DNA of 7,711 bases from Rhodoferax sp. (GTDB taxonomy: Bacteria > Pseudomonadota > Gammaproteobacteria > Burkholderiales > Burkholderiaceae): assembly GCA_020048295.1 (NCBI GenBank), contig JAIFMT010000166.1, forward strand, positions 1 through 7,711, in the 5' to 3' direction. Numbering within the stretch: the first letter of the stretch is position 1; each line of letters opens with the position of its first letter. Below, one piece after another: positions 1 through 6,698 of this stretch. Both the position numbers and the translations under genes were made by a program. The notes under the pieces are model-generated. The model was not told the DNA's origin, made no database searches, and saw only the letters and a program-made list of their open reading frames with translations.

Positions 1-24
1 CAATGACCAATGTTTTCATCTGAC

Positions 25-30
25 TACAAT
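25..30 (+). promoter_or_regulatory. Possible -10 element upstream of the SET-domain gene
   Basis: TACAAT matches the sigma-70 -10 consensus at five of six positions and lies about 65 bases before the GTG start at 95. The upstream ATGACC at 3-8 is a poor -35 with a 16-base spacer, and the window edge prevents checking further. The rest of 1-94 shows no other convincing signal. This is a weak call based on sequence alone. Confidence 0.25.
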
Positions 31-94
31 CCCGTTTCTTCGCGGGCGCACACACGCGCACCCATACGAGTTCACGATACCAAATTTTTTAACC

Positions 95-646
95 GTGTCG
101 AAAAAACCACCGACAAGCTCACGTCGAATCCAGGTGCGCCGCTCGGGCATCCACGGCAAGGGCGTGTTTGCCTTGCAGGACATTGCTGCGGGTCAGACCA
201 TCATCGAATACGTGGGCGAGGTGATTACCTGGGCTGAGGCGCAGGCGCGTCACCCGCACGATCCAGCCAACCCGAATCACACGTTTTATTTTCACATCGA
301 CGAAAACCGGGTGATCGACGCGCTGGTGGGCGGCAATTCGTCGCGCTGGATCAACCACTCTTGCGACGGCAATTGCGAGGCCAAGGTACAAGACGGCCGC
401 GTTTTCATCGCAGCCCGGCGCGACATTGCCGCCGGTGAAGAGCTGCATTACGACTACGGTCTGGTCATTGACGAGCGCTACACCCCCAGCCTCAAGGCTG
501 AGTACCCCTGCTGGTGCGCAGCCGCCAACTGCCGGGGCACGCTGCTGGCCCCCAAGCGCCGGCGTGCAGCCGGGCACAAGCCGGCAGCCGGCAGCCACAC
601 TGAGCGCTTGGCGGTGCCGGCCGCGTTGGACCCGCCCGGTGCGTGA
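95..646 (+). CDS. SET-domain protein-lysine methyltransferase with post-SET motif
   Basis: Predicted SAM-dependent protein methyltransferase of 183 residues; the substrate is unknown. Visible SET motifs in order: HGKGVFA at about 20-26 (the GxG cofactor-binding motif), RWINHSC at 84-90 (the NHxC pseudoknot motif), and ELHYDYG at 116-122 (the ExxxDY motif with the catalytic-type tyrosine). A post-SET cysteine cluster CxCx4C follows (C139, C141, C146) and can bind zinc together with C90 of NHSC. After residue 152 comes a basic, low-complexity tail (PKRRR). The protein is therefore a minimal SET plus post-SET unit with no extra domain. The start is GTG at 95 and no strong ribosome binding site precedes it. 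No alternative start is available before the conserved region. It stops 7 bases before birA and probably shares its transcript. Family assignment is strong. Histone-like or ribosomal protein targets are only guesses. Confidence 0.9.
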   Translation: MSKKPPTSSRRIQVRRSGIHGKGVFALQDIAAGQTIIEYVGEVITWAEAQARHPHDPANPNHTFYFHIDENRVIDALVGGNSSRWINHSCDGNCEAKVQDGRVFIAARRDIAAGEELHYDYGLVIDERYTPSLKAEYPCWCAAANCRGTLLAPKRRRAAGHKPAAGSHTERLAVPAALDPPGA

Positions 647-653
647 TGCCGCC

Positions 654-1466
654 ATGAACCCCGCTGGCCCGATGCACTGGCCGGCCGAAGACCTCTGGGA
701 AGCGGTGGCTCCGCTGCTGCCAGGCTTTAGCGTTGAGCTGCTGCCCAGCCTTGACTCCACCAACGCAGAATTGATGCGCCGCGCCCAGGCCGGCCACACC
801 GCGCCGTGCCTGCTGGTGGCACAGCAGCAAACGGCCGGTCGCGGCCGCCTGGGCCGCGTCTGGCACAGCGAGGCGCGCCTGGGGGCAGCGCAATTGACGT
901 TTTCGCTGGGGCTGCCCTTGCAGCCCAAAGACTGGTCGGGCTTGTCACTGGCCGTGGGCCTGAGTCTGGCGCAAAGCCTGCACCCGGACATCTTGCTGAA
1001 ATGGCCCAATGATTTGTGGTGGCGCGACCGCAAGCTGGCCGGTGTGCTGATTGAAACGGCCAACTTTGCCAGCGCCGGCAATGGCCGCTTTGTGGTGATT
1101 GGCGTGGGCCTGAACATCCACACCCCAGCGGCGGCCGGCCTTTCCACGGCACCGGCCGGGTTGCTAGAGCTGCTGCCTGCCATGGATGCCGCGCAGGCGT
1201 TGCACCGCATCGCGCTGCCCCTGGTGCAAACCCTGTTGCAGTTTGAAGCGCAGGGTTTTGCGCCGTTTCAGGCGGCTTTCAAGGCGCGCGATGCGTTGGC
1301 GCAGCGGGCTGTGAGCCTGAGCGATGGCCAGCAGGGCATTGCCCAGGGCGTTGATGCGGCCGGCGCGTTATTGCTGCAAACTCCGCAAGGGGTGCAGCGG
1401 GTGATCAGCGCCGAGGTCAGTGTGCGACCCCTGCGCGCCCCCGACTGCGCCAATTTTCAGGACTAG
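654..1466 (+). CDS. birA: Biotin--[acetyl-CoA-carboxylase] ligase (monofunctional BirA)
   Basis: Cytoplasmic biotin-protein ligase: it activates biotin with ATP to biotinyl-5'-AMP and transfers it to the conserved lysine of carboxylase carrier protein (AccB) and other biotin enzymes. In the 270-residue product I see the N-terminal STN motif (DSTNAEL, about 34-40), the biotinyl-AMP loop QQTAGRGRLGRVW (58-70), KWPND (116-120), KLAGVLIE (127-134) and VGLNIH (151-156), then a C-terminal beta-barrel-like region to 270. There is no N-terminal winged helix, so unlike the E. coli enzyme it should not act as the bio operon repressor. The loop reads GRGRLG where E. coli has GRGRRG. ATG 654 was chosen because upstream in-frame sequence overlaps the SET gene in another frame. 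GTG 639 and ATG 672 are alternatives. It is followed after 6 bases by a SPOR-like gene. Confidence 0.95.
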   Translation: MNPAGPMHWPAEDLWEAVAPLLPGFSVELLPSLDSTNAELMRRAQAGHTAPCLLVAQQQTAGRGRLGRVWHSEARLGAAQLTFSLGLPLQPKDWSGLSLAVGLSLAQSLHPDILLKWPNDLWWRDRKLAGVLIETANFASAGNGRFVVIGVGLNIHTPAAAGLSTAPAGLLELLPAMDAAQALHRIALPLVQTLLQFEAQGFAPFQAAFKARDALAQRAVSLSDGQQGIAQGVDAAGALLLQTPQGVQRVISAEVSVRPLRAPDCANFQD

Positions 1467-1472
1467 CCCACG

Positions 1473-2132
1473 ATGTTGCGCCTGCTTGTGCTGACGCTGT
1501 TGCTGCTTAACGGCATGGTTTTCGCCTGGTACCAGGGTTGGCTGCTGCCCTACGGCTGGGGCCCCGCCACGCAACGCGAGCCGCAGCGCATGGCGCAGCA
1601 AATTCGCCCTGAAGCGCTGAAGTTGGTCAAAGAGGCCGATGTTGCCGCGCCGCCACCGGTGGCCGTGTGCCTGCAAACTGTGGCGCTCGACGCGGCACAG
1701 GCCGAGGCGCTGCGCAGCGTGTTGCAGAACGCCCTGCCAGGCGATGCGTGGACGATGGACGCGCTGACAACACCCTCGCAATGGCTGGTTTACATGGGCA
1801 AGTTTGCCAATGCGGCTGATGTCACCAAAAAGCGCGCGCAATTGGCCGGGTTGGGGCTGAAGTTTTATCCGTTGGGCAATGCCGCATTCGAGCCCGGTTT
1901 GTCACTGGGGAGCCATCCCAGTAAAGAACAAGCCGAGGCGGCACTGGAGGCCCTGAAACTGCGCGGCGTGCGCACCGCCCGCGTGCTTGAAGATGCCCCG
2001 GCCGCCACAGGCTACCGGCTGCGCTTGCAGGCTGGCGCTGACCGTTTGCAAAAGCCGCTGGCAGAACTGAATGCGGTGTTGGCGGGCAAACCACTGATGG
2101 CCTGCCCGGTCGCCGCGCCTGCGCCGCCGTAA
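1473..2132 (+). CDS. Membrane-anchored SPOR-domain-like protein
   Basis: A 219-residue protein with a hydrophobic N-terminal segment (about residues 2-20, LRLLVLTLLLLNGMVFAWY) that looks like a signal anchor, placing the rest in the periplasm. Residues 104-175 contain two alpha/beta halves (WLVYMGKF...QLAGLGLKFYPL and GLSLGSHPSKEQAEAALEALKLRGVRTARVL) that resemble a SPOR repeat, the fold that binds denuded glycan strands at division septa. Two cysteines, C66 and C211, flank this region and could form a disulfide. The tail is Ala/Pro-rich. The start ATG at 1473 is preceded by AGGA at 1459-1462, ten bases away. It lies 6 bases behind birA. Its specific cellular role is not identifiable from the sequence. 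A general envelope or cell-division link is inferred from the fold only. Confidence 0.78.
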   Translation: MLRLLVLTLLLLNGMVFAWYQGWLLPYGWGPATQREPQRMAQQIRPEALKLVKEADVAAPPPVAVCLQTVALDAAQAEALRSVLQNALPGDAWTMDALTTPSQWLVYMGKFANAADVTKKRAQLAGLGLKFYPLGNAAFEPGLSLGSHPSKEQAEAALEALKLRGVRTARVLEDAPAATGYRLRLQAGADRLQKPLAELNAVLAGKPLMACPVAAPAPP

Positions 2133-2149
2133 ACCGGGTTGGCAGACGA

Positions 2150-3604
2150 CTATCCGTCGGTTTCTTCAGCCGCGCAGGCGGCAAATCGCACCACAAAACG
2201 CGCCCCCGGCGGGGTTTGGCCCGGGTTGCAGTCTTCCAGGCTGACCGTGGCATGGTGCTGGTGGGCAATTTCCAGCACGATCGGCAGACCCAAGCCCGAG
2301 CCATCGGCCTCGGTGCCCAAGGCGCGGTAAAACGGCTGAAAAATCAGTTCGCGCTCGGCCAGCGGCACGCCGGGCCCCGAGTCTTCCACCTGCAGCACCA
2401 GCGTTCGGCCAAACGGGTCGGTCAGCACGCGGGCGGTGATCACGCCGGGCTTTTCCCGCGTTGAGGGGGTGTAATTGATGGCGTTGTCCACCAGGTTGCG
2501 GATCATTTCCTTGATCAGCGTGGCGTTGGCCAGAATCACGCAGCCCGGCGTGGCAACCTGGGTGCCCTCGTAGCCCAGGTCAATGTGTTTTTCAATGGCA
2601 AACGGCACGCAGTCGCGCACCACCGACATGCACAGCTCGGCCAGATCGCAACGGCTGCGTGGCATCGCCGAACCGCTGCTTTCGGCACGTGCCAGCGACA
2701 GCAGCTGGTTGACGCTGTGGGTGGCGCGAATGCTGGCACGGCCAATCTGGCGCAGCGACTGCTTCAGGTCTTCGGCGCTGGCCCCTTCGCGTTGCGCCAG
2801 GTCGGCCTGCATGCGCAAGCCCGCCAGCGGTGTTTTCAACTGGTGCGCGGCATCGGCCAAAAAACGTTTTTGCGTGGCAATCGAATCGGTCAGGCGCAGC
2901 AGCAGGTCGTTGACCGATTCGACCAGCGGGGTGACTTCCATCGGCACCGCTTGCGCGTCAATCGCGCTCAGGTCGTCGGGCTTGCGCGCGCGAATGCGTT
3001 CTTCGAGCTGGCTCAAAGGTTTGATCGCCTGCACCAGCGCCAGCCACACCAGCAGCACCGCCAGCGGCAGAATGATGAATTGCGGCAGCATCACGCCCTT
3101 GACAATCTCGGTGGCCAGCACCGAGCGCTTTTCCAGGGTTTCTGCCACCTGCACCAGCGCAGGCCGGCTGCTGTCGGTCGGCAGGCTGACCCACAGGTAA
3201 GCCACCTTGACATCAAAGCCCTTGACCACGTCATCGCGGATGTGCACCTCATCGAGACCGATCTCTTCAGCCGCCGGGGGTGCCGGCAGATCGCGCTCGC
3301 CGCTCAAAAATTCGCCGCGCGGGCCCAGCACCTGGTAATACACCGTATCGGAGTCGTCAGCCCGCAGCAGCTCGCGCGCCGGGCGGGGCAAGGCAAATTC
3401 GGCCCGGCCGTGCGACGTGGTGATGAGCTGCGCCATGGCGCGGGCGTTGTATTCCAGGGCCCGGTCAAACGGCTTGCCAGCAATACCCTGCGCCACCAGC
3501 CAGGTCAGCACCAGACTGACCGGCCACAGCAGCAGCAGCGGGGTCAGCATCCAGTCAAGGATCTCGCCAAACAGCGAGCGCTGCTCTCGTTGCGCGCTGT
3601 TCAC
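2150..3604 (-). CDS. Two-component sensor histidine kinase, TctE/QseC-like
   Basis: Inner-membrane sensor kinase of 484 residues that should autophosphorylate and pass phosphate to the adjacent OmpR-family regulator. Order of parts: TM1 about 19-40; a periplasmic sensor stretch 41-165 resembling the N-terminal domain of TctE-type kinases (PFDRALEYNARAMAQLI); TM2 about 171-191; a HAMP-like linker about 192-245; the H-box FLADAAHQLKTPLAGL with phospho-acceptor H254; the N-box NLVDNAINYTP (370-380); G1 DSGPGVP (408-414); an FQPFYR F-box; and G2 GSGLGLPIV (435-443). All catalytic motifs are intact. The start chosen is GTG at 3604, giving a GTGA overlap with the regulator's stop codon and thus translational coupling. 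A TTG at 3625 would add seven residues. No tricarboxylate transporter genes are adjacent, so the ligand is unknown. Confidence 0.93.
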   Translation of the reverse strand: MNSAQREQRSLFGEILDWMLTPLLLLWPVSLVLTWLVAQGIAGKPFDRALEYNARAMAQLITTSHGRAEFALPRPARELLRADDSDTVYYQVLGPRGEFLSGERDLPAPPAAEEIGLDEVHIRDDVVKGFDVKVAYLWVSLPTDSSRPALVQVAETLEKRSVLATEIVKGVMLPQFIILPLAVLLVWLALVQAIKPLSQLEERIRARKPDDLSAIDAQAVPMEVTPLVESVNDLLLRLTDSIATQKRFLADAAHQLKTPLAGLRMQADLAQREGASAEDLKQSLRQIGRASIRATHSVNQLLSLARAESSGSAMPRSRCDLAELCMSVVRDCVPFAIEKHIDLGYEGTQVATPGCVILANATLIKEMIRNLVDNAINYTPSTREKPGVITARVLTDPFGRTLVLQVEDSGPGVPLAERELIFQPFYRALGTEADGSGLGLPIVLEIAHQHHATVSLEDCNPGQTPPGARFVVRFAACAAEETDG

Positions 3605-4275
3605 CCGGGTATTTTTTCCAGGCAATAGCCCAGCCCGCGCACGGTGGCAATGCGGATCGGACCTTTTTCGATCTTCTTGCGCAGCCGGTGGATGTACACC
3701 TCAATGGCGTTGTTGCTGACCTCTTCGCCCCATTCGCACAGGCGCTCCACCAGCTGGTCCTTGCTGACCAGCCGGCCAGCGCGTTGCAGTAGCACTTCAA
3801 GCAGGCCCAGCTCGCGCGCCGAGAGCTCCACCATCACGCCGTCAATGGTGGCGACACGGCCGCCCTGGTCGTAAATCAGCGGTCCATGCTTGATGGTGCT
3901 GCTGGCGGCACCCATGCCGCGCCGGCTCAGGGCGCGCACCCGGGCCTCAAGCTCTTGCAGGCTGAACGGCTTGGCCATGTAGTCGTCGGCACCGTAGTCC
4001 AGCCCCTTGACGCGCTCTTCCACGCTGTCGGCCGCCGTCAAGATCAGCACCGGCAGTGACGAACCACGGGCGCGCAATTTCTTCAGCACTTCAAGGCCAT
4101 GCATTTTGGGCAGGCCCAGGTCCAGAATCAGCAAGTCAAACTCGGTGTTGGTCATCAACGCCGCGTCGGCCTCGGTGCCGCTGGCGACGTGGTCAACGGC
4201 AGCGCCTGAGCTGCGCAGGCTGCGCAACAATCCGTCGGCAAGTACCTGGTCGTCCTCGGCTATCAAGATGCGCAT
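3601..4275 (-). CDS. OmpR/PhoB-family response regulator, TctD/QseB-like
   Basis: Cytoplasmic DNA-binding response regulator of 224 residues, the partner of the kinase that follows. The receiver domain (1-115) has the acidic pocket D8/D9, phospho-acceptor D52 (LILDLGLPKMHG), T80 and the switch lysine K102 (AKPFS). A winged-helix effector domain occupies about 130-222 (ELSARELGLLEVLLQRAG, then NNAIEVYIHRLRKKI and TVRGLGYCLEK). The length is typical for the family. ATG at 4275 is preceded on the coding strand by AGGAA (complement of 4282-4286), a good ribosome binding site six bases away. It is the first gene of a two-gene unit. Target genes cannot be read from this window, although autoregulation through the upstream gap is common in the family. 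Confidence 0.95.
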   Translation of the reverse strand: MRILIAEDDQVLADGLLRSLRSSGAAVDHVASGTEADAALMTNTEFDLLILDLGLPKMHGLEVLKKLRARGSSLPVLILTAADSVEERVKGLDYGADDYMAKPFSLQELEARVRALSRRGMGAASSTIKHGPLIYDQGGRVATIDGVMVELSARELGLLEVLLQRAGRLVSKDQLVERLCEWGEEVSNNAIEVYIHRLRKKIEKGPIRIATVRGLGYCLEKIPG

Positions 4276-4293
4276 GGTGGTTTCCTAGGTGAT

Positions 4294-4305
4294 GGCCAGT
4301 TGGCC
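4294..4305. repeat. Short inverted repeat upstream of the response regulator
   Basis: GGCCA-GT-TGGCC forms two 5-base arms around a two-base centre, 19 bases upstream of the regulator ATG, in the 75-base gap between the response regulator and the MarR gene. It could be an operator or chance in GC-rich DNA. OmpR-family proteins usually bind direct rather than inverted repeats, which argues against autoregulation. The rest of 4276-4350 has no clear promoter that I can defend. Confidence 0.25.
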
Positions 4306-4350
4306 TGTTGGGGTGATGAAAAGCGGGTCATTGGGTTGACACAAATCATT

Positions 4351-4860
4351 TTATGCGGCGTAAGCTTCGAGCCCGATGGCAATTACCGCTGCCACCTCGG
4401 CACCCAGTTCGGCGCGCAGTTCGGCCTCGGTTTGCCGCACCGCGTTCTCAAAAGCCGCCAACCACGCCAGGCCGGTGGCGGTAAACATCACCCGGCGTGC
4501 CCGTGCATCTTGTGCGTCGGGCAGGCGCTGCACCAGATCCCAGGCCTCACACTGATCAACCAGCTTGCCCATGGCCTGTTTGCTGATGCCCGCCAGCAGC
4601 GCCAGGTCGGTCAGGCGCGCACCTCCCGTGGCCAGATGGCGCGTAATGTGGATGTGCGAGGCCGTCAGCTTGCCGCGCGCGGCCAGGTGGCTCAAGGCCA
4701 GCGGCAACTGTGCGTTGCTGGCCATCAGCACCAGCACACGGGCATCAAAGCGCTGCGAGGCCAGTGCCAGCCAGCGCCCCAGGTGGGCTTGCCGCCAGCC
4801 GGCATCGGGTGCGCAGGCGCTTGCTGCAGGTGACGCGGCTTCATTGGAACTTTCAGACAT
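4351..4860 (-). CDS. MarR-family transcriptional regulator
   Basis: A 169-residue winged-helix regulator of the MarR type, expected to act as a dimer on DNA and to respond to a small ligand or oxidant. The recognisable core is RLTDLALLAGISKQAMGKLVDQCEAWDLVQRLPDAQDARARRVMFTATG, in which the recognition helix (SKQAMGKLVDQ) leads into the wing with the conserved DARARRV segment and the T-x-x-G turn. The C-terminal part is the usual amphipathic dimerisation helix. Start ATG at 4860 was chosen over an in-frame TTG at 4887, which would lie in the AT-rich promoter region. No clear Shine-Dalgarno precedes the ATG. It is divergent from recA across 147 bases containing an inverted repeat that could be its operator. 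The ligand and regulon cannot be inferred. Confidence 0.88.
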   Translation of the reverse strand: MSESSNEAASPAASACAPDAGWRQAHLGRWLALASQRFDARVLVLMASNAQLPLALSHLAARGKLTASHIHITRHLATGGARLTDLALLAGISKQAMGKLVDQCEAWDLVQRLPDAQDARARRVMFTATGLAWLAAFENAVRQTEAELRAELGAEVAAVIAIGLEAYAA

Positions 4861-4891
4861 GCTGAAATAGTAAACCAAATTGACCAAAAAA

Positions 4892-4918
4892 AGTATTTTT
4901 CCATTTCAATAAAATACT
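4892..4918. repeat. AT-rich inverted repeat, candidate operator
   Basis: Perfect 8-base arms AGTATTTT (4892-4899) and AAAATACT (4911-4918) are separated by 11 bases, about 19 bases centre to centre. That geometry suits a dimeric winged-helix regulator binding adjacent major grooves. It lies 32 bases upstream of the MarR-family start and beside the likely recA promoter. Binding by the MarR-like protein is an inference from position. A poly-A/T coincidence in AT-rich DNA is the alternative. Confidence 0.45.
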
Positions 4919-4924
4919 AAACTA

Positions 4925-4940
4925 CTGTTCAAGCATCCAG
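4925..4940 (+). promoter_or_regulatory. Probable LexA (SOS) box of recA
   Basis: CTGT, eight bases, then CCAG, preceded by TA: one mismatch from the CTGT-N8-ACAG LexA core known from E. coli and widely used in beta- and gammaproteobacteria. It sits 68 bases before the recA ATG, where a repressor would block transcription initiation. LexA control of recA is established in related bacteria. Binding here is inferred. Confidence 0.65.
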
Positions 4941-4995
4941 CCTGTTGTTAACACCAGAGGATGCGTTGTTCTCAAGCCCCTTTTTTCACCCTTTC

Positions 4996-5000
4996 AGGAG
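4996..5000 (+). promoter_or_regulatory. recA ribosome binding site
   Basis: AGGAG lies seven bases before ATG 5008. It decides the start, because an in-frame TTG at 4945 would add 21 residues unlike any RecA N-terminus and would run through the leader region. Confidence 0.85.
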
Positions 5001-5007
5001 AAACATC

Positions 5008-6087
<1,080 letters not shown>

Positions 6088-6090
<3 letters not shown>

Positions 6091-6130
6091 CCCATACGGG
6101 TATTGCGCTGACAGCTATTTTTAACATAGC
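6088..6130 (+). repeat. Dispersed 43-base palindromic repeat, copy 1 (recA-recX)
   Basis: Begins exactly at the TAG stop of recA. Conserved blocks: TAGCCC at 6088-6093, TTGCGCT (6103-6109), ACAGCTA (6111-6117) and a closing ATAGC (6126-6130). It matches copy 2 at 33 of 43 positions without gaps by hand alignment. AGCTAT (6113-6118) and ATAGCT (6126-6131) form a perfect 6-bp hairpin stem. Similar TAGC/GCTA-rich intergenic repeats are, from memory, common in Comamonadaceae genomes. The element fills most of the 69-base gap before recX. Confidence 0.75.
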
Positions 6131-6159
6131 TATGAAGCCCCTTGCCAAACACCGCAGCC

Positions 6160-6624
6160 ATGGCCTTTGACACACCTTCGCTAAAAGGCCGCGCCTTGCG
6201 CCTGCTGAGCAGCCGCGAGTATTCGCGGCTTGAACTCGAACGCAAGCTGGCGCGGTTTGAAGAAGAGCCCGGTAGCCTGGCGGCTGCGCTCGATGAGTTG
6301 CAGGCCAAGGGATTCATCAATGAGCAGCGCGTGCTTGAATCGGTGGTCAACCGCCGCTCGGGCAAACTCGGCGCGGTGCGCATCCAGCGCGAATTGCAGG
6401 ACAAGGGTCTGGCACCGCAAGCAGTGGCTGATGCTGTTGCCGCCCTGCGCAGCACCGAACTGGCCCGCGCACAAGAGGTCTGGCGCAAAAAATTTGGTGT
6501 GCCAGCCACCGAGGCCCGAGGCCGCGCCAGCCAAGCCCGCTTTTTGGCAGCGCGCGGCTTTGGTGGCGAGGTGATTCGCCGGCTATTGAGACTGCCAGAC
6601 GATGACTTGCTGACTGGGGAATAG
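6160..6624 (+). CDS. recX: Regulatory protein RecX
   Basis: RecX binds RecA filaments and limits their extension, inhibiting ATPase, strand exchange and coprotease activity. The 154-residue protein is all-helical in character, built of tandem three-helix units: LKGRALRLLSSREYSRLELERKL (about 8-30), LDELQAKGFINEQRVLESVVNRRS (about 44-67) with the typical KGFINE-type turn, then GAVRIQRELQDKGLAPQAVADAV and the last unit QARFLAARGFGGEVIRRLL near 128-146. The length is normal for the family. ATG 6160 was preferred over an in-frame TTG at 6142 because family members usually begin with a short lead into the (S)LKGRALRLL helix, and the TTG has no ribosome binding site. The ATG itself has only a weak one. 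It probably shares the recA transcript, the usual arrangement. Confidence 0.95.
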   Translation: MAFDTPSLKGRALRLLSSREYSRLELERKLARFEEEPGSLAAALDELQAKGFINEQRVLESVVNRRSGKLGAVRIQRELQDKGLAPQAVADAVAALRSTELARAQEVWRKKFGVPATEARGRASQARFLAARGFGGEVIRRLLRLPDDDLLTGE

Positions 6625-6631
6625 CCGGCAA

Positions 6632-6646
6632 GATTTATAATAAATC
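6632..6646. repeat. 15-base AT-rich perfect palindrome after recX
   Basis: GATTTAT-A-ATAAATC: two perfect 7-base arms around one base, eight bases after the recX stop. Its centre contains TATAAT, but no -35 lies at proper spacing. It has no GC stem or T-tract, so it is not a classical terminator. Its role is unknown; it may be the ragged edge of the adjacent repeat element. Confidence 0.4.
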
Positions 6647-6652
6647 AGACTC

Positions 6653-6695
6653 TAGCCCTTACTGGGTAAGCGCTAACAGCTATATTAAAAATAGC
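6653..6695 (+). repeat. Dispersed 43-base palindromic repeat, copy 2 (recX-cheB)
   Basis: The best-structured copy. Bases 6653-6662 and 6666-6675 form a 10-position stem with nine pairs and one C-C mismatch around the loop TGG. A second hairpin has arms GCTAT (6679-6683) and ATAGC (6691-6695). It ends three bases before the last codon (stop) of the convergent cheB gene, so it occupies the junction between the two converging transcripts and may help end one or both. There is no clear U-tract on either strand, so a terminator role is only a possibility. Confidence 0.8.
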
Positions 6696-6698
6696 AAC

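Larger units (their letters stand above)
4861..5007. promoter_or_regulatory. Divergent marR-like / recA intergenic promoter region
   Basis: 147 bases separate two divergent starts. The first 65 bases (4861-4925) are only about 25 percent GC by hand count, in strong contrast to the surrounding genes. The region contains an inverted repeat, a near-consensus LexA box and a direct repeat ATAGTAAAC (4867-4875) / ATACTAAAC (4914-4922). TAAAAT at 4910-4915 is the best -10 candidate for recA, and it would put transcription start close to the LexA box. No good -35 is visible for it. TTGACC at 4880-4885 is a good -35 hexamer but lacks a matching -10 at normal spacing. Exact promoters are therefore uncertain. 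Confidence 0.6.

Noticed and set aside
31..46. Small CCCG/CGGG hairpin upstream of the SET gene
   Set aside because: Four-base stem with an eight-base loop, expected by chance in GC-rich DNA; no T-tract or other support.
426..653. Upstream extension of the birA reading frame
   Set aside because: It overlaps the conserved SET and post-SET region in another frame and adds residues unlike any biotin ligase; ATG 654 gives a normal monofunctional length.
119..1210. Long open frame on the minus strand opposite the SET and birA genes
   Set aside because: It lies wholly antisense to two well-recognised genes, its product has biased Arg/Ala/Cys composition and no family motif. Long antisense frames are common in GC-rich DNA.
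1464..1500. TAGCCC at the birA stop codon, resembling the start of the 43-base repeat
   Set aside because: Only the first six or seven bases match in register; the remainder is the start of the SPOR-like gene and the other blocks do not align without large gaps.
2585..3628. Long open frame on the plus strand opposite the sensor kinase
   Set aside because: Its translation is His/Gln/Arg-rich with no recognisable fold, and the opposite strand carries every histidine-kinase motif in order.
4336..4341. Perfect TTGACA -35 hexamer on the plus strand
   Set aside because: No -10 hexamer lies 16-19 bases downstream, and it would fire antisense into the MarR-family gene.
4945..5007. In-frame TTG extension of recA
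   Set aside because: A clear AGGAG at 4996-5000 precedes ATG 5008, and the extra residues do not resemble a RecA N-terminus.
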